Below, piece after piece: positions 23,413-33,317 of a stretch of 38,504 bases of DNA. The DNA comes from Azonexus sp. (GTDB lineage Bacteria > Pseudomonadota > Gammaproteobacteria > Burkholderiales > Rhodocyclaceae). The notes below the pieces were generated by a model. The model ran no database searches, was not told where the DNA came from, and worked only from the letters and a program-made list of their open reading frames with translations. The DNA lies in the NCBI GenBank assembly GCA_031260295.1, contig JAIRKE010000051.1, forward strand, positions 1 through 38,504, given 5' to 3'. The translations under genes and the position numbers were made by a program. The stretch's first letter is position 1; every line of letters starts with the position of its first letter.

Positions 23413-25061
23413 GGTTGTTCGGAGTCGCCGAGATGGGCGGCGGCGCGGCGGGCTTCGATTTCAGCGGTTGCCTGTTGCTGCTCGGGCGTCAGCGACTCGG
23501 TATTTTTCGGCTGCGCGGCTTCGCGCTGGGCTTTGGCCCGCTCCATCGCCGCCTGGATGGCTGCTGTTTTGGCCGCTTTTTCGGCATCGGCCGGCGCTTC
23601 GCCGGTGGCTTCCGCCGCTTTTCGGCTGACCTGGTTGGCGGCGGCTTTGGCCAGCCTTTCGGCTTTCTCGGCTTTTTCGCGTTCGTCGCGCCACTGCTTG
23701 AACTCGTAACGGGCCTTGGCCTCATCGGCCGCGTTCTTCTCGCGCTCGCGCGCCCAGATCTCGCTCTTGGCGAAGCGGAAGTAATGCACCAGCGGAATCC
23801 GCGATGGGCAGACGTAGGAGCAGCAGCCGCACTCGATGCAGTCGAACAGGGCATATTCCTGCGTCTTGCCGAAATTCTTGGCGCGCGCGAACCAGTACAG
23901 CTCGAACGGCTGCAGCTCGTGCGGGCAGACCTCGGCGCAGGCTCCGCAGCGGATGCACGGCATTTCCGGCGCCTTGGGCGGGAACAGCCGTGCCGAATGG
24001 GCAATCAGGCAATTGGTGGCCTTGACCACGGGCGCCCGGCTATCGGGCACCAGGAAACCCATCATCGGCCCACCCATGACGATGCCATCGGTGTCGGGCT
24101 GTGGCCCGGCCAAGGCCAGCACTTCGTCCATCGGGGCGCCGATTGGTACCTCGTAGTTACGCGCTTGGCGGACATTGCCGGCCACCGTGACCAAGCGTGA
24201 GACGACCGGCTCGCCGTGGGCGATGGCGCGCCAGGCGGTGTAGGCGGTGGCGACGTTGAAGCACTGTACGCCGAGGTCGGTCGAGCGCTTGGCGGCCGGT
24301 ACTTCCTTGCCGGTCAGCACGCGGATCAACTGCTTGGCGCCGCCGGCCGGATACAGTGTCGGCACCTCGATGACCGCAAAATCCTCGCCGGCCGCCGCGA
24401 CCGCGGCGCGCATTGCGGCGGCGGCTTGCGGCTTGTTGTCCTCGATGCCGATCAACACCTTCTGTGGCTGCAGCAGGTCGCGGAAGATGCCGATGCCGCG
24501 CACCACGTCATCGGCGCGCTCGCGCATCAGCAGGTCGTCGCAGGTGATGAAAGGCTCGCACTCGGCGCCGTTGATGACCAGTTCCGCCATCGCCACGCTC
24601 TTGGCTGGCGTCAGCTTGCCGTGGGTCGGGAAGACCGCGCCGCCGAGGCCGACGACACCGGACCGTTGCAGGTGGCGGCGAGTCTCGTCCGGGCTGGCGG
24701 CAGCATGGTCGAAGGGCTGGCGCTCGATCCAGCGATCCTGCCCATCCGGCGCGATGACCACGCAGGGGGCGTCGAGGCCCGAGGGATGCGGCTGGACGTG
24801 CGGGCCAACCTCAAGCACGGTACCCGAGGTCGGCGCATGCACGGCGGCCGAGATCCAGCCGTCGGCCTCGCCGACCAGTTGTCCCTTCAGTACCTTGTCG
24901 CCGGCTGCGACCACCGGTTGTGGCGTACCGCCGATGCTCTGGTGCAACGGCACAACCAGGCGCGACGGCAGCGGCGCGACGGCGATCGGCAGGCCGACCG
25001 ATTGCGTCTTGTGGGTTGGCGGCTTGACCCCGCCCTTGAACGTGAACAGGTTCATCGGCAT
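23409..25061 (-). CDS. rsxC: Rsx/Rnf electron-transport complex subunit C
   Basis: RsxC is the peripheral NADH/FMN and iron-sulfur subunit. From ATG 25061 it has 550 residues. The order is an N-terminal barrel-sandwich region (LFTFKGGVKPPTHK start), an NADH-binding SLBB/Rossmann-like core, and two [4Fe-4S] motifs, CIRCGACAEVCP (near 367-378) and CIECGCCSYVCP (near 406-417). An Ala/Lys/Glu-rich coiled tail runs from about 440 to 550. The frame extends to 25496 but the upstream part is rsxB in another frame; TGATG joins the rsxB stop to this start. The TAG stop is supplied by a REP-type repeat, so the extreme C-terminus may differ from its ancestor. Confidence 0.95.
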   Translation of the reverse strand: MPMNLFTFKGGVKPPTHKTQSVGLPIAVAPLPSRLVVPLHQSIGGTPQPVVAAGDKVLKGQLVGEADGWISAAVHAPTSGTVLEVGPHVQPHPSGLDAPCVVIAPDGQDRWIERQPFDHAAASPDETRRHLQRSGVVGLGGAVFPTHGKLTPAKSVAMAELVINGAECEPFITCDDLLMRERADDVVRGIGIFRDLLQPQKVLIGIEDNKPQAAAAMRAAVAAAGEDFAVIEVPTLYPAGGAKQLIRVLTGKEVPAAKRSTDLGVQCFNVATAYTAWRAIAHGEPVVSRLVTVAGNVRQARNYEVPIGAPMDEVLALAGPQPDTDGIVMGGPMMGFLVPDSRAPVVKATNCLIAHSARLFPPKAPEMPCIRCGACAEVCPHELQPFELYWFARAKNFGKTQEYALFDCIECGCCSYVCPSRIPLVHYFRFAKSEIWAREREKNAADEAKARYEFKQWRDEREKAEKAERLAKAAANQVSRKAAEATGEAPADAEKAAKTAAIQAAMERAKAQREAAQPKNTESLTPEQQQATAEIEARRAAAHLGDSEQP

Positions 25062-25636
25062 CAGGCCGCCTCTTTGGCGTGGACCGCCGGTGGTACGGGC
25101 TTGATCGCCAATATAGGGTGCTTCCACTTCCAGTTTTCGATGTTTTCGCCGATCGGCTGCATGCTGATGCATTCGACCGGGCAGGGCGGCAGGCACAGTT
25201 CGCAGCCAGTACATTGCTGGGCAATGATGGTGTGCATCTGCTTGGCGGCGCCGACGATAGCGTCCACCGGGCAGGCCTGGATGCACAGCGTGCAGCCGAT
25301 GCAGGTGTTCTCGTCGATGACGGCGACCGCCTTCGGTTTTTCCTCGGCATCGAGCGGCTTGACCTCGCGGCCGAGCAGATCGGCCAGGCGCTGTACACCC
25401 TCCGTGCCGCCCGGTGGGCAGCGATTGATGTCGCATTCGCCCTTGGCGATGGCCTCGGCGTAGGGCTTGCAGCCAGGATAGCCGCACTGGCCGCACTGCG
25501 TTTGCGGCAGGATGGCCTCGATCTTATCGACCAGCGGATCGCCCTCGACCTTGAACTTGACCGAGGCGAAACCGAGGGCGGCACCAAGCACGACTGCGCC
25601 CAGGGCCATGATGGCGATGGCGAGCAGGATCTCCAT
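25061..25636 (-). CDS. rsxB: Rsx/Rnf electron-transport complex subunit B (ferredoxin-like)
   Basis: RsxB carries iron-sulfur clusters that pass electrons into the complex. The 191-residue protein has an N-terminal membrane anchor (about 3-25), a four-Cys cluster domain ([10 protein letters not shown], Cys48/51/56, and a further Cys near 68), and two ferredoxin-type [4Fe-4S] motifs, [12 protein letters not shown] and [12 protein letters not shown]. The start ATG shares one base with the rsxA stop (TAATG), and its stop shares one base with the rsxC start (TGATG). Confidence 0.96.
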   Translation of the reverse strand: MEILLAIAIMALGAVVLGAALGFASVKFKVEGDPLVDKIEAILPQTQCGQCGYPGCKPYAEAIAKGECDINRCPPGGTEGVQRLADLLGREVKPLDAEEKPKAVAVIDENTCIGCTLCIQACPVDAIVGAAKQMHTIIAQQCTGCELCLPPCPVECISMQPIGENIENWKWKHPILAIKPVPPAVHAKEAA

Positions 25637-26220
25637 TACTGGTATTTGTCCAGGCCGGCGAAGCCCATGAAGGCCAGCGCCATCAGGCCGGCGGTGACCA
25701 TGGCGATGGCCGTACCGCGAAAATAGGTGGGCACGTCGGCGCCCTCGATGCGCTCACGGATGCCGGCGAAGAGAATTAGCACCAGCGAGAAACCGATCGC
25801 GCTACCGGCGCCAAACAGCAGCGATTCGACGAAGTTATAGCCGTTGCTGACGTTGAGCAGCGGCACGCCGAGCACCGCGCAGTTGGTGGTGATCAGCGGC
25901 AGATAGATGCCCAGCGTCTGTTGCAGCGTCGGCGAGGTCTTGGCGATGACCATTTCGGTCAACTGGACAATGGCCGCGATGGTGACGATGAAGGACAGCG
26001 TGCGCAGATACTCCAAGCCGAAGGGCATCAGCAAATAATGGTCGATGATGTAGCTGGCCCCGGTCGCCATGGTCAGCACGAAAGTCGTCGCCGCACCCAT
26101 GCCGTAGGCTGTCTCCAGCTTCTTGGAGACACCCATGAACGGGCATAGACCGAGAATCTTGACCAGCACGACGTTGTTGACCAGCACCGCGCCGACGAGA
26201 ATGAAGAGGTAGTGGCTCAT
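25636..26220 (-). CDS. rsxA: Rsx/Rnf electron-transport complex subunit A
   Basis: RsxA is the NqrE-like partner of RsxE in the membrane core. The 194 residues have six predicted helices and family marks [21 protein letters not shown] and [13 protein letters not shown], each containing the Cys that co-ordinates the intramembrane iron site in Rnf/Nqr. It is the first gene of the operon. pyrD ends 42 nt upstream on the same strand, so a shared transcript is possible. No separate promoter was identified in the short gap. Confidence 0.96.
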   Translation of the reverse strand: MSHYLFILVGAVLVNNVVLVKILGLCPFMGVSKKLETAYGMGAATTFVLTMATGASYIIDHYLLMPFGLEYLRTLSFIVTIAAIVQLTEMVIAKTSPTLQQTLGIYLPLITTNCAVLGVPLLNVSNGYNFVESLLFGAGSAIGFSLVLILFAGIRERIEGADVPTYFRGTAIAMVTAGLMALAFMGFAGLDKYQ

Positions 26221-26262
26221 GGTTGGGGTGGGGGCAGGGCTATCGGGCGAACAACTACCGGG

Positions 26263-27303
26263 CTATTGGCGGGCCATCACCTGCGCCAGGGTTGCCGCCA
26301 CCTCGGCCACCAGTTCCGGGCCACGGTAAATGAAACCGCTGTAGAACTGCACCAGGCTCGCGCCGGCGCGGATTTTCTCGGCTGCGTCTTCCCCGCCCAT
26401 GATGCCGCCGACGCCGATGATCGGCAGTTCGCCGGCCAGCGCCGCGGCCAGCTTCTTCTGCACGGCAGTCGACTGGCGGAATACCGGGGCGCCCGACAGG
26501 CCGCCGGCTTCGTCGCCGTTCGGCAGGCCTTCGACGCCTGCCCGCGACAAGGTGGTGTTGGTGGCGATCACCGCGTCGAAGCGGTGCCGGCGCAGCGCGT
26601 CGGCGATTGCGGCGATCTGCGTGTCGTCGAGATCGGGCGCGATCTTCAGCGCCAGCGGCACGTACTTGCCGTGCCGGTCGGCCAGTTGCTGCTGGCGCGC
26701 TTTGAGCTGCGCCAGCAGGTCGTCGAGCGCCTCGTCCTTCTGCAATTCGCGCAGGTTCTTGGTGTTCGGCGAGGAGATGTTGACGGTCACATAGCCGGCG
26801 TCGTTGTACACCTTGTCGAGGCAGATCAGATAATCCTCGGCCGCCTTGTCGATCGGCGTCGTCGCGTTCTTGCCGATATTGATGCCGAGGATGCCGCCCT
26901 TCTTCGGGAACTCGGCGCGGCGTACGTTCTCCAGCAAGCGGTCGACACCGGCGTTGTTGAAGCCCATCCGGTTGATGATGCCCTGCGCTTCCGGGATGCG
27001 GAACAAGCGCGGCTTCGGATTGCCATCCTGGGGGCGCGGCGTGATCGTACCGATCTCGATGAAGCCGAAACCGAGCCGGGCCAAGCCGTCGATGTGCTCG
27101 CCGTTCTTGTCCAGGCCGGCGGCCAGGCCGACCGGATTGGGGAATCTGAGGCCCATGACCTCGACCGGACAGGGCGTTACCGGCTTGGCGAGCAGGCCGG
27201 CAAAGCCGGCGGCACCAAGGAAATCGATACCGCTCATGCCAATGCCGTGGGCGGTTTCGGCATCGAGGGCGAAGAAGAACTTGCGAATCAGGGAGTAGAG
27301 CAT
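26263..27303 (-). CDS. pyrD: dihydroorotate dehydrogenase, quinone-dependent (class 2)
   Basis: This enzyme oxidises dihydroorotate to orotate in pyrimidine synthesis and donates electrons to quinone at the inner membrane. From ATG 27303 it has 346 residues. The N-terminal amphipathic extension ([20 protein letters not shown]) is the class 2 membrane-binding segment. The FMN barrel shows [42 protein letters not shown] (catalytic Ser) and [12 protein letters not shown]. The frame runs open to 27510, but homology begins at 27303. The 203 nt between pyrD and the nitroreductase gene show no further gene. Confidence 0.96.
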   Translation of the reverse strand: MLYSLIRKFFFALDAETAHGIGMSGIDFLGAAGFAGLLAKPVTPCPVEVMGLRFPNPVGLAAGLDKNGEHIDGLARLGFGFIEIGTITPRPQDGNPKPRLFRIPEAQGIINRMGFNNAGVDRLLENVRRAEFPKKGGILGINIGKNATTPIDKAAEDYLICLDKVYNDAGYVTVNISSPNTKNLRELQKDEALDDLLAQLKARQQQLADRHGKYVPLALKIAPDLDDTQIAAIADALRRHRFDAVIATNTTLSRAGVEGLPNGDEAGGLSGAPVFRQSTAVQKKLAAALAGELPIIGVGGIMGGEDAAEKIRAGASLVQFYSGFIYRGPELVAEVAATLAQVMARQ

Positions 27304-27506
27304 GATAGGGCGCGATTTTACCGCATCGCACAACGCCGTGCCCGACTGCGAGCCGTGCGTCGATAGCTGTCCGGTTCGTACCGGATCGCTCGACCTGCAC
27401 GGCCGGGTGGATGACTCCCGAGCCTTGAATGGGAACGGCACACCGGTGCGTTGGCTGCTAAGGTGCGCCTTTGTCGGCGGTTTTTCCGGCGCGCTCCCGA
27501 TGCCGG

Positions 27507-28163
27507 TCAAATGTCGGTGAACAGCACCTCTGCCGGCAAGCGCGACTTGGGCAGATTGGCGTTGAAGTCATCCGCCCCGTGGTAGCCGACCGGCACCAGC
27601 ACGGTGCTGACAAAGCCCTGCGCAGGCAAGTCAAGCTCGCGGTCGAGTACAGCATTATCGAAACCTTCGATCGGCGTGGCGTCCAGTTCCAGCGCCGCCG
27701 CGCCCAGCAGCAACATGCCGAGCGCCAGGTAGGTCTGTTTTTCCATCCAAGCTTGCACGTCGCGCTGCGTGTAACGGTGCATGTCTACGTAGCCGAACAG
27801 CGTTTGGCGCCGGGTTTGCCGGTCCTGCGGGTTGGGATAACGGCCATCGCGCGCTTCCTGTTCGATGAGGGCGTCGAAATGCGCGTCGGCCGGCGTGTGC
27901 CGGGTGCACAGCGCGAACACATGCGAAGCGTTGAGAATCTTGGGCGTGTTATAGGAGTACGGGCCATGCGTGGACTTGGCGATGCGGGCCTTGCCTTCGT
28001 CGGTCGCGGCGACGACGAAGTGCCACGGCTGCGAATTGACCGACGAGGGTGATAGGTGCAGCAGCGTGCGCAACTGTTCTACCAGGGGTGCGGGGATCTT
28101 GCGCGTCGGGTCGTAGGCTTTAGCCGTGTAACGGGTGCGGGCGTAATGGGCAATATCGATCAT
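27507..28163 (-). CDS. NfsB-type NAD(P)H nitroreductase / dihydropteridine reductase-like flavoprotein
   Basis: An oxygen-insensitive FMN nitroreductase of 218 residues, the usual length for NfsB. Visible marks are the N-terminal [13 protein letters not shown], the FMN-binding [15 protein letters not shown], and the C-terminal [13 protein letters not shown]. The enzyme reduces nitroaromatics, quinones or flavins with NAD(P)H in the cytosol. It stands alone with normal local GC content. Substrate cannot be inferred. Confidence 0.92.
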   Translation of the reverse strand: MIDIAHYARTRYTAKAYDPTRKIPAPLVEQLRTLLHLSPSSVNSQPWHFVVAATDEGKARIAKSTHGPYSYNTPKILNASHVFALCTRHTPADAHFDALIEQEARDGRYPNPQDRQTRRQTLFGYVDMHRYTQRDVQAWMEKQTYLALGMLLLGAAALELDATPIEGFDNAVLDRELDLPAQGFVSTVLVPVGYHGADDFNANLPKSRLPAEVLFTDI

Positions 28164-28222
28164 GTAAACGCTCCTGAGTCAAAATTCCTGCCGCATGGCA
28201 GTATTGGCGGCAATGGCGTCCG

Positions 28223-28666
28223 CTACTTCAACGGCAAGACAGACACTGCATCGCGTAGCTGCTCGGCACGTCTGTTGTTAAGTTCCGCAACGCAAGCCAA
28301 GCGCATCATCTCATGCGAGTTGCCAGCACCGCCGCCGCTTAGCGAAGCCGAGAATCCACATTGGGTATCACGGTACTTGGAAAATTCCTTGTTTGATGCG
28401 GCAAGTTTGGCCTTGGCTTGGTTGACATATTTGTCGTCCTCGTCCCATTTGGAGAGGATGCTGGCCGCTTTCTCCTCGGTTTGCTGTAAAACCCTCTGGC
28501 TGTCTTGGACTTTCTTTGCCAGACAGTCCCGCATTCCTGCCTGAGAAAAAGCACTACATTCCTCGCGCAAAGCCCGCTCGCCAAGAACCGGAGCGGTAGA
28601 GGCCGCAAAAGCCAATGCCGGCAAGCAAATCGCCAGACCAAAGCCAATCAGCGTTATTGCGCGCAT
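28223..28666 (-). CDS. LprI-like (DUF1311) periplasmic protein, candidate immunity protein
   Basis: The 147-residue protein has a Sec signal (1-21, cleavage after AFA) and a mature helical domain with four Cys (37, 48, 103, 125), as in LprI/DUF1311 proteins, some of which inhibit lysozyme. Family-like segments are AGMRDCLAKK, KYRDTQC and the later RLACVAELNNRRAEQL. Its ATG lies 13 nt inside the end of the LysM enzyme gene and has its own AAGGA 8 nt upstream. A secreted lysozyme-inhibitor-like protein paired with a cytosolic-looking muralytic enzyme suggests self-protection against that enzyme. This is inference from pairing and localisation. Confidence 0.75.
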   Translation of the reverse strand: MRAITLIGFGLAICLPALAFAASTAPVLGERALREECSAFSQAGMRDCLAKKVQDSQRVLQQTEEKAASILSKWDEDDKYVNQAKAKLAASNKEFSKYRDTQCGFSASLSGGGAGNSHEMMRLACVAELNNRRAEQLRDAVSVLPLK

Positions 28667-29394
28667 AGAGCATCCTTCCCGTTGCGTACCAACGACAACG
28701 CGTAATCGAGCTTCTTGGCGTAGTTGGGGTCGCCTCCTCCGTTATAGCGCTGCGCCATCGATGCTGTGGATATGTGTCGCCAGCTTGTAATGACACGTTG
28801 AACCGATGCTTTCTGGTACTTCAACACCTGCCCTGGTCGTAGAACGGTTGCTGTAGGATTCAGCTTTCTAAGTGTGTCGATGGTGCTTCCTTGCGTCTTT
28901 GCAATCTTGTCGAGGCTATCGCCCGGTTTGACGGCAATTTCGTAAACCCTGGTATCAGCGCCAAGTACGCTTTGATGCTCGAAATACGCCATTCGCATGA
29001 TCAGATAGCCGATGCCTGCTCGGATGTTATGTGCCGGCATGGTTTGGACTGATCCCGTCGTCAGCCGTCCCTTCCAGACAGGCGGCAAAATTAAGTCGCC
29101 ACCTTCTTTGCCCGAAAGAAACGATGTCATCCCTGGATCGCCAGCTACCCCAATTTGCATTGGCTTGGTGTTCCACTCGGAATTGCTGGCACCAGTTTCT
29201 ACCCAAATCATGGCCTTGACGAGTTGCCAATCCAGCGGCCTGTACCCGGCGACTCCTGACAAGTGTCGGTTGTACTCATTGACGGCCATCTGGATTTCGC
29301 AATCCCAGGAATTCCATTTTGCATTGCCTGTCGCCTTGTCGATGCCGTCCTGCCATTTCTCGAAGCCTGTCTTCGGTGGTGCTTGAACTGTCAT
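28654..29394 (-). CDS. lytic-transglycosylase-like domain plus LysM protein without signal peptide, candidate antibacterial effector
   Basis: The 246-residue protein has an N-terminal lysozyme/transglycosylase-like domain (about 28-145) with VKAMIWVETGAS, where Glu66 matches the catalytic Glu of the family motif (hydrophobic-x-ES/TG), followed by KPMQIGV. A single LysM peptidoglycan-binding domain (about 151-193) reads VKPGDSLDKIAKTQGS. No signal peptide or membrane segment precedes the enzyme, although its substrate is periplasmic. AAAGGA lies 6 nt before the ATG. GC content is lower than in neighbouring core genes. The gene overlaps an LprI-like secreted protein. Export through a type VI secretion system is a reasonable hypothesis, but no secretion genes are in the window. 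A phage-type endolysin is the alternative. Confidence 0.75.
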   Translation of the reverse strand: MTVQAPPKTGFEKWQDGIDKATGNAKWNSWDCEIQMAVNEYNRHLSGVAGYRPLDWQLVKAMIWVETGASNSEWNTKPMQIGVAGDPGMTSFLSGKEGGDLILPPVWKGRLTTGSVQTMPAHNIRAGIGYLIMRMAYFEHQSVLGADTRVYEIAVKPGDSLDKIAKTQGSTIDTLRKLNPTATVLRPGQVLKYQKASVQRVITSWRHISTASMAQRYNGGGDPNYAKKLDYALSLVRNGKDALCAQ

Positions 29395-29490
29395 ATCAGT
29401 CCTTTCCAGTCAAATTGCCCATGTAGTCAATGTCTCGGTGCACAGTGGGCCGTTGAAGATGTCGATATCGGCCTCAGAATATTGTGCAGA

Positions 29491-29517
29491 AAAAAACCCG
29501 CCAGCGGCGGGTTTTTG
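29491..29517 (-). terminator. intrinsic terminator after panD (bidirectional)
   Basis: A 10-bp stem AAAACCCGCC/GGCGGGTTTT with loop AGC lies 24 nt past the panD stop. On the minus strand it is followed by seven T residues, so it ends the tyrS/hda-to-panD cluster. It isolates the LysM gene, which therefore needs its own promoter in the ~95 nt between this hairpin and 29394. Confidence 0.88.
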
Positions 29518-29540
29518 TCGTCGGGGCGGAGGCAACCGGA

Positions 29541-29924
29541 TCAGGCGGCGGCTTGCACCGGAATCTTGTGGCCGCGCCGGACGATGCGGTTCTGCGAATC
29601 GACGTAGACCAGATCCGGCTCATGCTTGGCCAATTCGGCCTCATTGTAGGTGGCGAAGGTGGCGATGATCAGGATGTCGCCGGGGGCGGCGCGGCGGGCC
29701 GCCGAGCCATTGACCGAGATGACGCCCGAGCCGCGCTCGGCGCGGATGGCGTAGGTGGTGAAACGCTCGCCGTTGTTGACGTTCCAGATATCGATCTGCT
29801 CGTACTCGCAAATATTGGCGGCGTCGAGCAGGTCTTCGTCAATGGCGCAGGAACCCTCGTAATGCAGATCGGCGTGAGTGGTCGTCACGCGGTGCAATTT
29901 GGATTTCAGCATCGTTCTCTGCAT
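29541..29924 (-). CDS. panD: aspartate 1-decarboxylase proenzyme
   Basis: PanD makes beta-alanine for pantothenate. The 127-residue proenzyme begins [13 protein letters not shown], the usual start, and carries the self-cleavage site HYEGSC, Gly24-Ser25, where Ser25 becomes the pyruvoyl cofactor. [20 protein letters not shown] residues ([17 protein letters not shown]) and the C-terminal half are complete. The frame is open to 29984, but family alignment starts at 29924; ATG 29912 is a possible alternative with AGAGAA upstream. It lies 88 nt downstream of panC. Confidence 0.96.
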   Translation of the reverse strand: MQRTMLKSKLHRVTTTHADLHYEGSCAIDEDLLDAANICEYEQIDIWNVNNGERFTTYAIRAERGSGVISVNGSAARRAAPGDILIIATFATYNEAELAKHEPDLVYVDSQNRIVRRGHKIPVQAAA

Positions 29925-30012
29925 GGCTTGATTAATCCAGGCGGTAAGGGAAGCGAATTGTAGCGGCAATAAACCCTCTGTCAACGGCCACGATCGGGCG
30001 TCGGCGGAGGAC

Positions 30013-31879
<1,867 letters not shown>

Positions 31880-31924
31880 GGAAAATCTGCCCTGATCGGC
31901 TTCAGGGGTTGCGGGTTGCAATGA

Positions 31925-32743
31925 TTAAACCCCGTAGCTATGTTCCGCGCCGGGATAGCTGCCGTCCTTGACGGCGGCGACGGCGCGGGCGGCGGCGGCG
32001 GCGAGGCTGCCGCCTTCGGCCATGAAGTTGCGGACGAACTTGGCTTTCTTGCCCGGTGGAATGTCGAAGGCGTCGTGCACCACCATGACCTGACCGGAGC
32101 AGTCGCGACCGGCGCCGATGCCGATGGTGATGATGGCCAGGGCAGCGGTGACTTCGCCGGCCAATACCGCCGGAATGGCTTCCAGCACGAGCATCGTCGC
32201 GCCGGCCTGCTGCAAGGCCAGGGCATCGTCCTTGAGGCGCTGCGCGGCGGCCTCGCCTTTACCCTGGACTTTGTAGCCGCCCAGCGCGTGTACCGACTGC
32301 GGCGTTAGGCCGATATGGCCGCAGACCGGGATGCCGCGGTCGACCAGAAAGCGGACGGTGGCTGCCATCTCGCGGCCGCCTTCGAGCTTGACCATCTGGG
32401 CACCAGCGGCCATCAGCGCCACGGCATTGCGAAAAGCCAGTTCGGGCGATTCTTGGAAACTGCCGAAAGGCATGTCGGCGAGGATGAAGGCACGCTCGCT
32501 GCCGCGCTTGACGGCGGCGGTATGGTAGGCGATGTCGGCGACGCTGACCGGCAGCGTGCTGTCGTGGCCCTGGACGACGTTGCCCAGCGAATCGCCGATC
32601 AGCAGCGCCTCGACGCCGGCGCCGTCGAGCAGGCGGGCGAAGCTGGCGTCGTAGCAGGTGAACATGACGATCTTGTCACCGGCCTGGTGGAGCTTGGCGA
32701 GATCGGCCTGGGTCAGGCGGCGGGTGATGGTTTGCGCGGACAT
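31925..32743 (-). CDS. panB: 3-methyl-2-oxobutanoate hydroxymethyltransferase (ketopantoate hydroxymethyltransferase)
   Basis: PanB transfers a hydroxymethyl group from methylenetetrahydrofolate to 2-oxoisovalerate, the first pantothenate step. The 272-residue TIM barrel shows [40 protein letters not shown] (metal Asp), [37 protein letters not shown] and [19 protein letters not shown] lies 6 nt before the ATG. It is in the folK-panB-panC-panD cluster. Confidence 0.97.
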   Translation of the reverse strand: MSAQTITRRLTQADLAKLHQAGDKIVMFTCYDASFARLLDGAGVEALLIGDSLGNVVQGHDSTLPVSVADIAYHTAAVKRGSERAFILADMPFGSFQESPELAFRNAVALMAAGAQMVKLEGGREMAATVRFLVDRGIPVCGHIGLTPQSVHALGGYKVQGKGEAAAQRLKDDALALQQAGATMLVLEAIPAVLAGEVTAALAIITIGIGAGRDCSGQVMVVHDAFDIPPGKKAKFVRNFMAEGGSLAAAAARAVAAVKDGSYPGAEHSYGV

Positions 32744-32746
32744 GGA

Positions 32747-32827
32747 TTAGCTCCGGAAAGCGAAATAGACGGCGCCCAGAATACATAAGGCGGCCCACAG
32801 AGTGTCCAGCTTGAGTGGTTGGTTCAT
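32747..32827 (-). pseudogene. 26-codon frame, probable remnant of a DUF486/DMT-like membrane protein
   Basis: Between folK and panB a short frame encodes MNQPLKLDTLWAALCILG followed by AVYFAFRS. It is one hydrophobic helix with a basic end. It resembles, from memory, the C-terminus of small (~115-residue) DUF486/DMT-type membrane proteins, whose first helices are absent here. The frame stays open upstream only into the end of folK. It has no clear ribosome-binding site. It could be a decayed gene or a single-helix microprotein kept in the operon. Confidence 0.4.
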
Positions 32828-32840
32828 GCAAAAAACAAGG

Positions 32841-33317
32841 TCATAGCCGGACGATGCTCTGATTGGCCACCGCCGGCAGCCAGGCGGCGAGTTGGCCGCG
32901 GCCGGGTAGGCGCAGGTCGGGAGCGATTTCGGCCAGCGGTTGCAGCACGAAAGCGCGCAGGTGCAGGCGCGGATGCGGCAGGGTCAACTCGGGCAGGTCG
33001 AGACGGCGCTCGTCGTAGAGCAGCAGGTCGAGGTCGAGGCTGCGCGGGCCGTTTTTTTCTCCGCGGCGGCGGCCGAAGCGGCCTTCGATGTCGAGCAGTT
33101 CAGCGAGCAGTTGCGCCGGCGTCAGCGTGGTGTCGAGCAGGGCGACGGCGTTGATGAAGTCGGGCTGGTTGACCAAGCTGACCGGCGCCGTGCGGTACAG
33201 CGACGAGCAACGGACGACCCGGCTGGCGGGCAGATTGGCCAGCGCCCCAAAGGCGGCGCGGATGGTGCTAGCCGGGTCGCCGAGATTGGCGCCGAGCGCG
33301 ACGTAGGCCAAGCTCAT
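32841..33317 (-). CDS. folK: 2-amino-4-hydroxy-6-hydroxymethyldihydropteridine pyrophosphokinase
   Basis: FolK transfers pyrophosphate from ATP to 6-hydroxymethyldihydropterin in folate synthesis. From ATG 33317 it has 158 residues. The start YVALGANLGDP, SSLYRTAPV, the Asn in NQPDFINAV, RRRGEKNGPRSLDLDLLLYD (signature with the metal-binding Asp residues) and LPHPRLHLRAFVLQPL are all present. The ATG overlaps the pcnB stop in ATGA, so the two are coupled; this pairing is usual in proteobacteria. Confidence 0.96.
   Translation of the reverse strand: MSLAYVALGANLGDPASTIRAAFGALANLPASRVVRCSSLYRTAPVSLVNQPDFINAVALLDTTLTPAQLLAELLDIEGRFGRRRGEKNGPRSLDLDLLLYDERRLDLPELTLPHPRLHLRAFVLQPLAEIAPDLRLPGRGQLAAWLPAVANQSIVRL

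Noticed and set aside
29404..29485. A 25-codon minus-strand stretch ending FNGPLCTETLTTWAI before a stop, upstream of the LysM gene
   Set aside because: It could be the end of a lost gene, but there is no start codon, no recognised motif, and it abuts the panD terminator. Too little to support.
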